From positions 1-64,000 of the forward strand of contig JAMOOQ010000048.1 in the NCBI GenBank assembly GCA_027100635.1: 64,000 bases of DNA. Reading direction: 5' to 3'. Of the stretch, positions 26,841-37,365 are shown piece by piece (positions within the stretch are counted from its first letter, which is position 1; every line of letters starts with the position of its first letter). The stretch comes from Campylobacteraceae bacterium (lineage in GTDB: Bacteria > Campylobacterota > Campylobacteria > Campylobacterales > Sulfurovaceae). Both the position numbers and the translations under genes were made by a program. Below the pieces are notes generated by a model, which worked only from the letters and a program-made list of their open reading frames with translations, did no database searches and was not told where the DNA came from.

Positions 26841-28430
26841 TTAAAGTGTAGAAAAAGAGACACTTATACACGCTTTTAAGTTTGCAAGTTCATCTTTTAA
26901 ATCTTGAGTTATATTTCCATCAACTTTTACTACAGCTAATGCTTTTCCATTATTATCTCTTCCTAATCTAAAATCAGCTATGTTTAGACCATGCTTAGAT
27001 ATTAAATGACCAACATCACCAATAACACCTGGTTCGTCACTATTTCTAAAGAATATCATTTTGCCAGAAGGTTCAACATCAAGTGCGTAATCATCTATCA
27101 TAATTACTCTTTGAATATTTTCACCAAAAATAGTCCCTGCAATTACTAAAGTTGAATCATCTGTCGTAAGTTTAATGTATACTTTATTATTAAATCCACT
27201 ATGATTTGGCTTCTCCTCTTTGATAATCTCAATGCCTCTATCCTCTGCCACAAATTCAGCATTTACATAGTTTACATGGTCTGCCAAAGACTCTGTTAAT
27301 ACTCCAACTGTTGCGAAAGTACCAAGAGAATCTACAAATTTTGCAATTTCACCTTTTGCTGTTACTCTTATAGATTTGATTGGAGACTTTGTAATCTCTG
27401 CACTCATATGACCCATTTTTTGGATAAGTTCTAAAAAAGGTCTTACAAAATCAGGTAGTTCATTCTCTTTAATTGGTAAATTTAATGCATTCGGATATGC
27501 AATACCTTTTGCTGATTCAAGAGCTTGTTTTGCTGCACTAATTGCAATATTTTGTTGAGATTCTCTCGTATTTGCACCAAGATGAGGAGTTACAATCACA
27601 TTATCAAAATCTAAGAATGGATGATCAGTAGCTGGTTCTTTGTCAAAAACATCAATCCCTAACATTCTAATTTTTTTACTCTCTAATGCTTTAATTAATG
27701 ATTTTTCATTATACAATCCACCTCTAGCACAATTAATCAAAACTACACCATCTTTCATCTGAGCAATTTCAGAATCAGTTATCATATCAATAGTTTCAGC
27801 AGTTTTTGGAGTATGAATTGTAATAATATCACAATCTAAAATATCATTAAAATCTTTTGTATATTCAATATCTAAATCAGTTGCTTTACTTGAAGGAACA
27901 TAAGGATCAAAGGCAATCACATTCATATCAAAAGCTTTTGCTCTGATTCCTACACGAGAACCAATATTACCAAAACCAATAATTCCTAGCTTTTTATCTT
28001 TAAGTTCTGTACCATACCAATCTTGTCTTCTCCATACACGATCAATTTTTAGATTATTATGAGCATAAGGAAATTTTCTAACACAAGATAACATATGTGT
28101 CATCGTAAGTTCAACAGCAGCAATAGTATTAGCAGTTGGAACATTCATCACAACTATACCTCTTTTGCTACAACCATCAATATCAACATTATCAACACCA
28201 ACACCAGCTCTTACAATAGCTTTTAACTTAGTTGCATATTGTAATAAGTTTTCATCTACATCAGTAGAACTTCTTGTAATTATCACATCTGCATTTGGAA
28301 TTACTTTAGAAATTAATATATCTTTTGGTTCATCTGCAGCATTAATCATAATTATATCATTATCTTCACTTAATAGAGTTAATCCCTTTTCATGAATATG
28401 ATCACATACAACAATTGTCATTTTAGACAT
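26841..28430 (-). CDS. serA: D-3-phosphoglycerate dehydrogenase
   Basis: A 529-aa long-form SerA: an NAD-binding domain with GIIGFGNIGSRVG, the catalytic arginine and histidine regions (NCARGGLYNE, VTPHLGANT), an intervening ASB domain and a C-terminal ACT domain (FFRNSDEPGVIGDVGHLI) for serine feedback. It makes 3-phosphohydroxypyruvate for serine synthesis. It follows rpsA with a hairpin in the gap. Confidence 0.96.
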   Translation of the reverse strand: MSKMTIVVCDHIHEKGLTLLSEDNDIIMINAADEPKDILISKVIPNADVIITRSSTDVDENLLQYATKLKAIVRAGVGVDNVDIDGCSKRGIVVMNVPTANTIAAVELTMTHMLSCVRKFPYAHNNLKIDRVWRRQDWYGTELKDKKLGIIGFGNIGSRVGIRAKAFDMNVIAFDPYVPSSKATDLDIEYTKDFNDILDCDIITIHTPKTAETIDMITDSEIAQMKDGVVLINCARGGLYNEKSLIKALESKKIRMLGIDVFDKEPATDHPFLDFDNVIVTPHLGANTRESQQNIAISAAKQALESAKGIAYPNALNLPIKENELPDFVRPFLELIQKMGHMSAEITKSPIKSIRVTAKGEIAKFVDSLGTFATVGVLTESLADHVNYVNAEFVAEDRGIEIIKEEKPNHSGFNNKVYIKLTTDDSTLVIAGTIFGENIQRVIMIDDYALDVEPSGKMIFFRNSDEPGVIGDVGHLISKHGLNIADFRLGRDNNGKALAVVKVDGNITQDLKDELANLKACISVSFSTL

Positions 28431-28542
28431 CTGTTTAACCTTTTTTAATAATTTGAGAAATCTTATAAAACTTTGGGGAGATGATGCTTCAGATCCACCA
28501 AAAATAATTAATCTATTTTTTAGTTTTACAAGAAGTCTTAGA

Positions 28543-28562
28543 AGACGGGATAATACCCGTCT
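28543..28562 (-). terminator. Hairpin after rpsA
   Basis: AGACGGG-ATAATA-CCCGTCT is a perfect 7-bp stem 28 bases downstream of the rpsA stop. The minus-strand tail is only moderately T-rich, so termination may be partial. The short plus-strand frame across it is a shadow. Confidence 0.5.
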
Positions 28563-28589
28563 AAGAAAAAATATATTTTATTATATATC

Positions 28590-30251
28590 TTATTTAAATT
28601 TGTCTTTTAAAGCATCACCAAGAGTCATACTATTATCTTGATTAAGATTAAGTTGCTTCATAGCTTCTCTCTCTTCTTGTTTCTCAAGTCTTCTTACTGA
28701 TACTCTAATTCTATTATTTCTAGCATCTATAAATGAAATCACAGCTGTAATTTCTTGACCTTTTTCAATTTCATCTATTTTTAGTGGATAAAGGTCTTCT
28801 GTTCTAATAAGAGCATCTAATCTATTACCTAACTCAATAAATACACCAAAATCTTTTTTATCTTTAACTGTTCCAGTAACAACATCATTAACTTTATTAG
28901 TTTTAGAGAACTCTTCTATTGGAGATACCTCTAATGCTTTTTTACTTAATGATATTCTTTCAGCATCTTTGTCAATATTGATAATTTTAATCTCAATATC
29001 ATCACCAATTTTAAGAGAATTTTTTGCTGTAATAGATTTATCCCAAGATAACTCTTGATTGTGTAATAGTCCTTCAACAGCACCTATCTTAATAAATGCA
29101 CCAAAATCAGTAGTAGATGAAATTGAACCAGTTACGATATCTCCTATTTTATACTCTTTTGTAAATGCATCCATTGGTTTAGGAAGTAATGTTTTAAGAC
29201 TAACTCTTAATCTTCTACCCTCTTTATCAATTTCAATAACCTCAACATTAATTTCACTATTTACTTCTATGTAATCTTTTGGATGTTTAACATTTTTATC
29301 CCAAGAAATTTCAGATACATGTAAGAATGCTTCAAGATCTTCACCTAAATCAACAAATACACCATAAGGTTCAATGTTACTTACAGTTGCAGTTACAGTA
29401 TCACCAACTCCTAAAATTTCATCAATACTCTTCCATGGATCAGGATTAGCATCTTTAATTGATAAAGATAAATGTCTTTTCTTTTTATCATAATCAAGAG
29501 CTATTACACTTACCTCATCACCTTCATCAAAATATTTTGAAGGGTTTACAGGACCTTTGTGAGAAATTTGTGAATAATGAACAAGTCCATCCATTCCACC
29601 AACATCTACAAACATACCATAACTTGTAATTTTTTTGATTGTCCCAAGTACTGGATCTTTACTTTCAAGTAATCTATTTACAATCTCTTGAGTTTTAGCT
29701 TTATCTCTTTCTATTAACTCTTTTCTTGAAATTACAACAGAGTTTTTATCTTTATCAACTTTGATAATAATAGCTTTTACTTTTTTACCCATAGCATCAT
29801 TCTTAGGGCTTAAGTAAGATAATGTTTTTGGCATAAAGAATTCTAAACCTTCACAATCAACTACATAACCACCTTTATTTTTCTTAGAGATAATACCATC
29901 AATAATATACTCTTGCTCATCATCATAATCATTGATAAATTCACTTAAAGCTGCTTTTTTCTTAGCTAACTCATAAGAGATAGCCGCTCTTTCACCTCTA
30001 TTACCAGTTACTATTACAGGTATTTCATCATTAACATTAAATAGTATAACACCATCTTCATCTCTTAGTTGATCTAATGATAAAAACGCTTCATTTTTTC
30101 TACCAATATCAATTATTGCTTGATTTTCATCTTCTAAAATCTTTACAACTATACCATTCACTAGATCATTTCTTGATTCTTGTTTTTTAAACGATTCCTC
30201 AAGCATCGCTCCAAAATCTACATCTTCGTCTTGAATATCTTCAAATTTCAT
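28590..30251 (-). CDS. rpsA: 30S ribosomal protein S1
   Basis: A 553-aa protein with six consecutive S1/OB-fold domains. The later ones carry repeats such as GTIKKITSYGMFVDVGGMDG, ATVSNIEPYGVFVDLG and GSISSTTDFGAFIKIG. It binds mRNA for translation initiation. It is the last gene of the ispH-rpsA run and is separated from ispH by about 65 bases. Confidence 0.96.
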   Translation of the reverse strand: MKFEDIQDEDVDFGAMLEESFKKQESRNDLVNGIVVKILEDENQAIIDIGRKNEAFLSLDQLRDEDGVILFNVNDEIPVIVTGNRGERAAISYELAKKKAALSEFINDYDDEQEYIIDGIISKKNKGGYVVDCEGLEFFMPKTLSYLSPKNDAMGKKVKAIIIKVDKDKNSVVISRKELIERDKAKTQEIVNRLLESKDPVLGTIKKITSYGMFVDVGGMDGLVHYSQISHKGPVNPSKYFDEGDEVSVIALDYDKKKRHLSLSIKDANPDPWKSIDEILGVGDTVTATVSNIEPYGVFVDLGEDLEAFLHVSEISWDKNVKHPKDYIEVNSEINVEVIEIDKEGRRLRVSLKTLLPKPMDAFTKEYKIGDIVTGSISSTTDFGAFIKIGAVEGLLHNQELSWDKSITAKNSLKIGDDIEIKIINIDKDAERISLSKKALEVSPIEEFSKTNKVNDVVTGTVKDKKDFGVFIELGNRLDALIRTEDLYPLKIDEIEKGQEITAVISFIDARNNRIRVSVRRLEKQEEREAMKQLNLNQDNSMTLGDALKDKFK

Positions 30252-30315
30252 TAAACCAGTCCTTCATTTTTGCCTATTAAGTACAAGATTATACACTTTT
30301 TTATATTAAACCTAA

Positions 30316-31152
30316 TCAAGATTCTTTAAATATCTTTATATTCTTGATTACATTTTGAACTATCCAGTCAGGAGTTGAAGCACCAGCACTAATTCCACAA
30401 AGATTTTTATCCTTAAACCACTCTATTTTTAATTCTATTTCATTCTCTATTAAATAACTATCTTCACAATATTCCTTACATATACTATGAAGTTGTTTTG
30501 TATTAGATGAGTGCTTTCCACCAATTACTATCATCACATCAGCTTCTCTTGCTAACTCTGCGGCAGCATCTTGATTTTCAAAAGTTGCATTACATATCGT
30601 ATTAAATACTCTTACTTCTTTTATTCTACCAACAAGTACCTCTACAATCTCAATAAAATCTTTCGGTTTTCGCGTAGTTTGTGCAACAACTGCAACTTTT
30701 GATTTTAGCTTCTCAAACTCTATATCTTGTGGAGTATTTACAATAAATGTATTTTCAGTATCTCCATAACTATAAACACCTTTTATCTCTGGATGATTCT
30801 TATCTCCAAATATAACAACAGAATAATCCTCTTTACTCATTGATTCAACAATTTGTTGAGGTTTAGTTACATAAGGACAAGTAGCATTTATCATTTTATG
30901 ATTATTTCTTTTTAGAGTTTTTAATTCATTTTTAGGAATACCATGAGTTCTTATTACAATTGTTTTTGTATCTTCTGCATCTTTTAAATTTTCTGCCAAT
31001 CCTATATTATAATTTTCTTTTAATCTATTAATTTCATCTTTATTATGGATTAATGGTCCATAAGTTTTACTCCCTGGATGTTGCTCTGCTATCTCTATTG
31101 CTCGTTTAACACCATAACAAAATCCATAACTTTCTGCTAGTTTAATTTTCAT
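30316..31152 (-). CDS. ispH: 4-hydroxy-3-methylbut-2-enyl diphosphate reductase
   Basis: A 278-aa protein with the IspH opening (ESYGFCYGVKRAIEIAE), the three cluster cysteines (GFCYG, NATCPYV, FNTICNAT) and EHPGSKTYGPLIHN. It is the [4Fe-4S] enzyme of the last step of the MEP isoprenoid pathway. It overlaps the 3' end of trmA by about 11 bases. Confidence 0.96.
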   Translation of the reverse strand: MKIKLAESYGFCYGVKRAIEIAEQHPGSKTYGPLIHNKDEINRLKENYNIGLAENLKDAEDTKTIVIRTHGIPKNELKTLKRNNHKMINATCPYVTKPQQIVESMSKEDYSVVIFGDKNHPEIKGVYSYGDTENTFIVNTPQDIEFEKLKSKVAVVAQTTRKPKDFIEIVEVLVGRIKEVRVFNTICNATFENQDAAAELAREADVMIVIGGKHSSNTKQLHSICKEYCEDSYLIENEIELKIEWFKDKNLCGISAGASTPDWIVQNVIKNIKIFKES

Positions 31153-32281
31153 ATTTTTCCTTTCTAATTAAACCTATTTTTCTTAAAATTACACCAGTTT
31201 CAACATGAGAAGTATATGCAAACTGGTCAAATATTGCAAAGTTAATTATCTCATATTCATCTATTAACTCTTTTAAATCTCGTTTAAGTGTCTCTTGAGA
31301 ACAAGATACATAAATTATATTATCAAACTTTTTAACCAAATTTATACTATGTTCATCTAATCCACTTCTAGGAGGATCCACAAAGATATGTGAAAAATTA
31401 TAACTATCCAAATCTACATCTTTAAGTCGTGTAAATACCCTTTTTTTATTAATTGCTTCTGTTAGCTCCTCGGCACTCAAACGGATAAACTTAATGCTAT
31501 CAATATTATTAAGCGTACAATTAATCTTTGCCGATTTTATAGAAGTTTTAGAAATCTCTGTGGCAAGAACTCTATTAAATTCACTACTTAATGCAATTGT
31601 GAAATTTCCATGACCACAATAAGCCTCTAATAAATCCCTCTTATCTCCAGCTAAATTACTCTTTACCCATCCAATCATTTTTGCATTAACTGCACAATTT
31701 GGTTGAATAAAACTATTTTCATATATTTGGTATCTATATTTATCACCATTTACATTAATCTCATCTGTTATAAAATCATCGCTCAAAACTCTTCTAACTT
31801 TTCTACTTCGTCCAATAAGTTTTATATTAAGCTTATCTGATAACTTTTTTCCCTCCTCATCCCAACTCTCATCTATTTTTTTATGATAAATCATTGTCAC
31901 AAGCATCTCACCCAAATTAGAGGTCAAAAATTCAATAGAAAATAGTTTAAATCTAAGCATCTTATTATCGACAATCTCATCAATAATCTTTGGCATCACA
32001 CTATAAATACTATTATGAACAATCTCACAACTATCAATCGTCACCACACCTTGTCTATCAAGTCTATTCATTGCATAACTAATATCATCCTCAATATGAT
32101 AAATTCTAAACTCAGCCCTACATCTAAAATGACTCGTATTTGAAGCAATAATATCAATATTATTAACTCCAAACTCTTTAAAACTATTTATAGTCTCATT
32201 TTTTTTTAATTCTAATTGCTCTTTATAACTTTTCTTATAAAGCGTACAACTCCCACATATCCCAAAATATTTACACTGCAT
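31142..32281 (-). CDS. trmA: tRNA (uracil-5-)-methyltransferase TrmA-type
   Basis: A 379-aa SAM-dependent RNA uridine methyltransferase. It starts with a cysteine-rich patch (CKYFGICGSCTLY), then has the SAM site LLEAYCGHGNFTIAL, the FVDPPRSGLDE motif and the catalytic cysteine VSCSQETLKRDL. The size and QPN motif (FIQPNCAVNAKM) fit TrmA. A short RlmD-like role cannot be excluded from sequence alone. Confidence 0.88.
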   Translation of the reverse strand: MQCKYFGICGSCTLYKKSYKEQLELKKNETINSFKEFGVNNIDIIASNTSHFRCRAEFRIYHIEDDISYAMNRLDRQGVVTIDSCEIVHNSIYSVMPKIIDEIVDNKMLRFKLFSIEFLTSNLGEMLVTMIYHKKIDESWDEEGKKLSDKLNIKLIGRSRKVRRVLSDDFITDEINVNGDKYRYQIYENSFIQPNCAVNAKMIGWVKSNLAGDKRDLLEAYCGHGNFTIALSSEFNRVLATEISKTSIKSAKINCTLNNIDSIKFIRLSAEELTEAINKKRVFTRLKDVDLDSYNFSHIFVDPPRSGLDEHSINLVKKFDNIIYVSCSQETLKRDLKELIDEYEIINFAIFDQFAYTSHVETGVILRKIGLIRKEKYEN

Positions 32282-32322
32282 TAATTTTCCTTTAATCTAT
32301 TCACTTACCATTTGAACTTTAT

Positions 32323-32832
32323 TTAATCTAAAAGATGTCCTGTATTTTTTATCATATATGTTGTGATAATTTTTGAAAAAAAATTGAATATACTTTTTGT
32401 ATCTATAATTTTATCATCACTACCTAAAAAAATTTCAATTATTATACCTTTTTCTTGTAAAGTTTTAATTCTATCTTTATCCCATTGATACTCTAAAAGC
32501 TCTTTAAGTTCATCCACCGAGCCTTCTTTTAGATATTGATTAAGATTTATATTATTTGGATAGGCTACATTTAAAAGAAATTGTTTAGTGTATTCTTGTG
32601 GTGAATTTTGAAAGTATCTTAATTGTCTTCTTGCATAATTTTTTGGTTGATTTTGAAAAAATGCAGGAGATAAGAGAATCAATCTATCCACTCTATCTCT
32701 GGTATTATAGGCATATTCAAAGGCTTTAATCGCACCATAGCTAAATCCCACAACACTAAAATCACTATTTATTATGTAGTCTTTAAATAATTTATCTTCA
32801 TTTGCTAAAGAAAATCCACTAAAAAATTTCAC
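32323..32832 (-). CDS. bioV: Pimeloyl-ACP methyl ester esterase BioV-like
   Basis: A 169-aa alpha/beta hydrolase, shorter than BioH. It has a nucleophile elbow G-F-S-Y-G, a catalytic aspartate region (IFLGSDDKIID) and a histidine near the end (NTGHLLD). The opening [15 protein letters not shown] and SYGAIKAFEYA match the Helicobacter BioV type, which frees pimeloyl-ACP for biotin synthesis. It overlaps the FtsH-like gene by 14 bases. Confidence 0.8.
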   Translation of the reverse strand: MKFFSGFSLANEDKLFKDYIINSDFSVVGFSYGAIKAFEYAYNTRDRVDRLILLSPAFFQNQPKNYARRQLRYFQNSPQEYTKQFLLNVAYPNNINLNQYLKEGSVDELKELLEYQWDKDRIKTLQEKGIIIEIFLGSDDKIIDTKSIFNFFSKIITTYMIKNTGHLLD

Positions 32833-34480
32833 GGATTATCTCTTTTGTTTTACTTTGAGTTATATTTTCATACTGTAATAGATATATTGAAACTTTATCA
32901 ATCGCGATATCTAACTTATCTACAAGTGTTTCAATCTCTTGAATTAGAGATTTATAAACTTCATCTTTTTGGCTCTCAGATGAGCTAAAATCATTACCCA
33001 TAGAGTATCTATCTAACATATTATTAATCATATTTTTTGCCATTTTTATATCATCAGCAGAATTTGTAAACTGCTCTTTATAAACTTTTTTTATAGCAAT
33101 AAAACCTGCAAGATATATTTTAATTCTATTTAACATCTGATTCTGAGAGATTATCTCGTTATCATATTGCGTAAGAATAGTTGTTACAATTCCTATTTTT
33201 TGAAACTCTACATCATACCAAGTTGCGACTATAGCTTTTGAGGCTTGATATATCGCCTCTATCTCTCGTTCTTTATATGTTAAACTAGCAATTTTTCTTT
33301 TGCCTTTTAGAACTTTATCTTTAACTGCTTCAAAATCATCATCACTTAAATTATCTCTACCATTTTTAAATGCATATAAAGCAGCTTCATTAGTGATAGT
33401 TGATAGTCCTGCATTATTAAATCCAACAGTACTAATAGCCAACTGTTCTATATCAACTGTATGTTTTTTTTTAGATAGATATAACTCCAAAGTTTTTTGT
33501 CTATCTTCTAAATCGGGCAGAGGAATATATACTCTTCTATCAAATCTTCCTGAGCGAAGAAGTGCATCATCTAATACATCAACATTATTTGTTGCTCCAA
33601 TAACTATCACACCAGAGCTATCTTCAAATCCATCCATCTCTGTCAGAAGTTGATTTAAAGTGGTCTCTCTTTCATCATTTCTAAGCTCTCCACGGCGTTT
33701 ACCTACAGCGTCAATCTCATCAATAAATATAATACTAGGAGCCATTCTTTTTGCTTTCGCAAACAAATCTTTAACACTAGCAGCGCCTGTTCCCACATAC
33801 AGATGAACAAATGTTGCTCCACTTTGATAAAAAAAGGGTACAGATGCCTCACCAGCCACTGCTTTTGCTATAAATGTTTTTCCTACCCCAGGAGGACCGA
33901 TTAGTAAAACACCCTTAGGTAATCTAATATCTAATTTTTTATATTTTTTTGGTTCTTTTAAAAACTCTATTATCTCTTGAAGATCCTCTTTTACCTCGCT
34001 CATTCCTGCTATATCATCAAAAGTAACTGCTGATTTAATCGCTTTTATACTATTTTTAGTAGAATGTATATTCTCTTTTTGGAACTCTTTTTGTGCAACG
34101 GTTATCTCTGTATTCTCTTTTGTTTTACCACTTTTAAGCCTAAATAATAAAAATATGATAATAAGAAGAAGCAGAATATTAAAAAAATATTTTTTATCAT
34201 ATTTTAATTCAACTTTATATCTATTATAGATAAACTTTTTATTTACTGCATCTTTCAGTATTCTGTAGTGTTTCTCTTTTGTATTTAGATAAAACCAATT
34301 TTTATCTTGATATACGCTTACTATAATATCTTTTTTAACCAAAATATCAGCCTGTGTCAAGCTAATCACTTTAGATCTGTCTCTTAAAGCTGAAAATAGT
34401 AAAAGAAGCATTAGTATTATAGATAATACAATGATTATTTTTATATTTTTTTCTCTAAAACTCAGCCATATTGCCTTCAT
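32819..34480 (-). CDS. FtsH-like AAA ATPase lacking the zinc protease motif
   Basis: A 553-aa protein with the full FtsH layout: two transmembrane helices (about 15-31 and 99-113) flanking a periplasmic domain, an AAA module (Walker A GPPGVGKT 195-202, Walker [20 protein letters not shown]) and an M41-like C-terminal part. Where FtsH has HEAGH, this protein reads Y411-Q-A-S-K415, so both zinc histidines and the catalytic glutamate are lost. It is therefore a predicted pseudoprotease that may unfold or extract membrane proteins. The place between mtaB and bioV recalls the Helicobacter gene order. Confidence 0.85.
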   Translation of the reverse strand: MKAIWLSFREKNIKIIIVLSIILMLLLLFSALRDRSKVISLTQADILVKKDIIVSVYQDKNWFYLNTKEKHYRILKDAVNKKFIYNRYKVELKYDKKYFFNILLLLIIIFLLFRLKSGKTKENTEITVAQKEFQKENIHSTKNSIKAIKSAVTFDDIAGMSEVKEDLQEIIEFLKEPKKYKKLDIRLPKGVLLIGPPGVGKTFIAKAVAGEASVPFFYQSGATFVHLYVGTGAASVKDLFAKAKRMAPSIIFIDEIDAVGKRRGELRNDERETTLNQLLTEMDGFEDSSGVIVIGATNNVDVLDDALLRSGRFDRRVYIPLPDLEDRQKTLELYLSKKKHTVDIEQLAISTVGFNNAGLSTITNEAALYAFKNGRDNLSDDDFEAVKDKVLKGKRKIASLTYKEREIEAIYQASKAIVATWYDVEFQKIGIVTTILTQYDNEIISQNQMLNRIKIYLAGFIAIKKVYKEQFTNSADDIKMAKNMINNMLDRYSMGNDFSSSESQKDEVYKSLIQEIETLVDKLDIAIDKVSIYLLQYENITQSKTKEIIREIF

Positions 34481-35702
34481 CTTTTACCTCTACATTATTT
34501 AATAATACCCAAGAAGAAGATAAATCTTGAGATGATAAGACTTTAACTCTATTAAAATATTGATCAAGTCCACTATATATATTATCTTTACCACTTTCTA
34601 ATAAAACTTCAAGATTGGTGTTGTTTCTTTTTCTAAAATCTAAATTCTTATCTTTTATAATTTTAGTAAGCTCTTTATGTCTAGCCTTTGCCACATCCCC
34701 TCTAATAATATCACTCATAAGAGCAGACGGTGTGTTATCTCTTTTTGAATAACTAAAGGCATGAATATGAGTTAATGGCAGTTGCTTAACTCTAACAATT
34801 GCCTCTTGCCAAATCTTTTCACTCTCTCCAGGGTGACCAACAATAAAATCTGTTCCTATTGCATAACCTTTACTTGATATATCTTCTAATAAAGCCATAT
34901 CTTCTTTAAAGCTATTTCGTCTATTCATAATCTTTAACATATTATCATCTGTATGTTGAAGTGCAATATGTATATGTTTTGCCATCCAAGATTCACCCAT
35001 TAGCTCTTTTAGTTCATCATCTATCTGTATTGGTTCAATACTACCTAATCTAATTCTTCTTACGCCTCTTATATTAGATATTCTTTTTAAAAGTTTTGCC
35101 ATAGATGAACCATCTTTTTTACCATAACTTCCAACATTTGTTCCTGTTAAGATAAACTCTCCAAAACCATTTGAAGCTAGTTTTTGAATTTGAGTTAAAA
35201 TATTATCTTCTGAATAATTTCTCGCATCTCCTCGGACTGAAGGGATAATACAATATGAACATCTAAAATCACAACCCTCTTGGATTTTTATAAACGCTCT
35301 ACTTTTACCAATAAATTGCTCTACAACTGTAGTATCAATATGATTTAAATCTCCTATTTGATAAAAAGGCTTTGGCTCTTTTAAAATTTGATTAATATTC
35401 TCTTTTTCAGAATGCCCCATAACACCAAATACTTTTTTATCTTTAAATAAAGTTTCACCTTTCGAGTGAGAGCCACAACCTGCCAAAATTATCTTTGCAT
35501 TTGGATTTTTTCTTGATATAGAATTGATATATCCACGCACAGAACTGTCTGCACCATTTGTAACAGTACAAGAGTTCACCACAATTGTATCTGCTGTAAG
35601 TTCATTATTTGATAATATAAAATCATCTAGTTTAGAAATCATAATTTGAGTGTCAAATTGATTTGTTCTGCATCCAAAAGTTTTAAAAAATACTTTATTC
35701 AA
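34455..35702 (-). CDS. mtaB: tRNA t6A methylthiotransferase MtaB
   Basis: A 415-aa MiaB-family enzyme. The N-terminal UPF0004 domain has three cluster cysteines (FGCRTNQFD, VNSCTVT, AGCGSH). The radical SAM motif is C-DFR-C-SY-C (EGCDFRCSYCIIPSVRG), and a TRAM-like tail follows. It adds a methylthio group to t6A37 of tRNA. It overlaps the genes on both sides. Confidence 0.92.
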   Translation of the reverse strand: MNKVFFKTFGCRTNQFDTQIMISKLDDFILSNNELTADTIVVNSCTVTNGADSSVRGYINSISRKNPNAKIILAGCGSHSKGETLFKDKKVFGVMGHSEKENINQILKEPKPFYQIGDLNHIDTTVVEQFIGKSRAFIKIQEGCDFRCSYCIIPSVRGDARNYSEDNILTQIQKLASNGFGEFILTGTNVGSYGKKDGSSMAKLLKRISNIRGVRRIRLGSIEPIQIDDELKELMGESWMAKHIHIALQHTDDNMLKIMNRRNSFKEDMALLEDISSKGYAIGTDFIVGHPGESEKIWQEAIVRVKQLPLTHIHAFSYSKRDNTPSALMSDIIRGDVAKARHKELTKIIKDKNLDFRKRNNTNLEVLLESGKDNIYSGLDQYFNRVKVLSSQDLSSSWVLLNNVEVKDEGNMAEF

Positions 35703-37356
35703 TATTTTCCTCCTTTATATATTCTTTATTTTTTGTATCTATAGTACTTGAAGTTTTTACATTTTTATCTATATAAACAGTTTGAGTAGGAAATGCCATA
35801 GAGATATTTTTTTCATCTTTTATTCTTTCCATTATCTCCATAGAGATAGTACTTCTTAACTTCAATGTTGCATAAGAATTTGTCATATACCAAGAGCTTA
35901 TTTTCACTCCATAAGTATCAAAAAATGAAAATATTCGTGGTTCTACATTTGTATTTTTTAAACTATATTCTGTTCTTAAACCATTTAACTGTTTTCTTGT
36001 AATATCAGTATAACCTTTAGAATATTTTTTTGTTACCTCTGTGACTATTGAGATAGTCTTGTTTATATCTGAATCAAATGTAACAACAAAATCAATACCA
36101 TCCCAAACTGTTTTAAGACTAGAATGAGAATAATTTGCAATCATATCTGTAAATATAAAATTATTTGGTATAAATATAAACCTACCAGCTCTTCTATTTA
36201 TATTATATGTTGTAAGTGTTATATCCTCTTGTAAAGTCATCCTTAATAATGAGATATCGACAATATCTCCTACATATTGGATATTTCCACGTACAAATTT
36301 TACTCTATCGCCAATTTTCATACTTCCACCCATAATCAAGACAAGCCAACCCATAATACTCATAAACCAATCTTTCATGGCAATGGCAATACCAGCAGAA
36401 GCAAAACCTAGAACGGTAACTAAATATGATACATTTTCAATATATGTAAATAAAAGAGTTAATAGTAAAATAGTGATAAAAGTCATATTTAGAGCTTTAT
36501 TTACTCTATATGTTCTATCATCATCTTTAATATATTTTCTTGTAATAAATTTTAAAATAAACAAAAATATTATAAATGCTATAAGAATAGAAAGTGTAAG
36601 AAGTGTTTTTTGAACCTCTCTTTTTATCTCATTTGATAAATTTAATTTAATTTCATCAATTTTTTTATCATATATTTTTTTAGTTGTTGTAAAAATCTCT
36701 AATAATGGATTAAAAACATCTAGTTGACTATTAATCTCTTTTAACTCTGTTTTATATATCTCATTATCATCTATTTTAGATAGTTGAGTTAAAATCTCTT
36801 TTTCTCCCATCAGTTTTACAACAATCTGGGTTAAAGAATCATATTTATATTTATACTCCTCTTGATTTATAGTAAGTTTTTTTTGATAAGATATAGCACC
36901 TAATACAGCAATTGGATTTCCAATAATCGGTATATCCTCAAACTCATCATGCTTAAGTAATTTAGAAAAAGGATCATCTTCATATTCTACAAGAAGCTCC
37001 AACTTTCCTTTAAGAGTTTTCTCTTTTATTTTTAATGCATCTAATTGTTTATCTTGTTTACTTGTTAATCTTCTTTTGCTCTCTAATCTTTTAATATCTC
37101 GTTCAATATCTTTATATTCATTTTTTAATTCAAGATATGTTTTATAATTACTATATATCTTTGTCCATATATTTTCTTGATGCATCTCCTTTTTTAAGAC
37201 TATTTGTTCATTTAATAATTCCTCTTTTTTCTTCTGAAGAATTATCTTCTCTCGTTGTTTTATCATTGCTTTTATATTTTTATTTTTTTGAGTAGCATTA
37301 TCTTCAGCAAAAGTAACACTAATAATTAATAACAGTAGTATAATTTTTTTTAACAT
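35695..37356 (-). CDS. Mechanosensitive ion channel, MscS family
   Basis: A 553-aa protein: signal peptide, a long charged coiled-coil region (about residues 25-240), then transmembrane helices and the pore segment (GFASAGIAIAMKDWFMSIMGWLVLIMGG) followed by the beta domain (GDRVKFVRGNIQYVGDIVDI). The long periplasmic coiled coil resembles larger MscS-like channels. It follows aroB by 9 bases and overlaps mtaB. Confidence 0.88.
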   Translation of the reverse strand: MLKKIILLLLIISVTFAEDNATQKNKNIKAMIKQREKIILQKKKEELLNEQIVLKKEMHQENIWTKIYSNYKTYLELKNEYKDIERDIKRLESKRRLTSKQDKQLDALKIKEKTLKGKLELLVEYEDDPFSKLLKHDEFEDIPIIGNPIAVLGAISYQKKLTINQEEYKYKYDSLTQIVVKLMGEKEILTQLSKIDDNEIYKTELKEINSQLDVFNPLLEIFTTTKKIYDKKIDEIKLNLSNEIKREVQKTLLTLSILIAFIIFLFILKFITRKYIKDDDRTYRVNKALNMTFITILLLTLLFTYIENVSYLVTVLGFASAGIAIAMKDWFMSIMGWLVLIMGGSMKIGDRVKFVRGNIQYVGDIVDISLLRMTLQEDITLTTYNINRRAGRFIFIPNNFIFTDMIANYSHSSLKTVWDGIDFVVTFDSDINKTISIVTEVTKKYSKGYTDITRKQLNGLRTEYSLKNTNVEPRIFSFFDTYGVKISSWYMTNSYATLKLRSTISMEIMERIKDEKNISMAFPTQTVYIDKNVKTSSTIDTKNKEYIKEENIE

Positions 37357-37365
37357 AATATCTTT

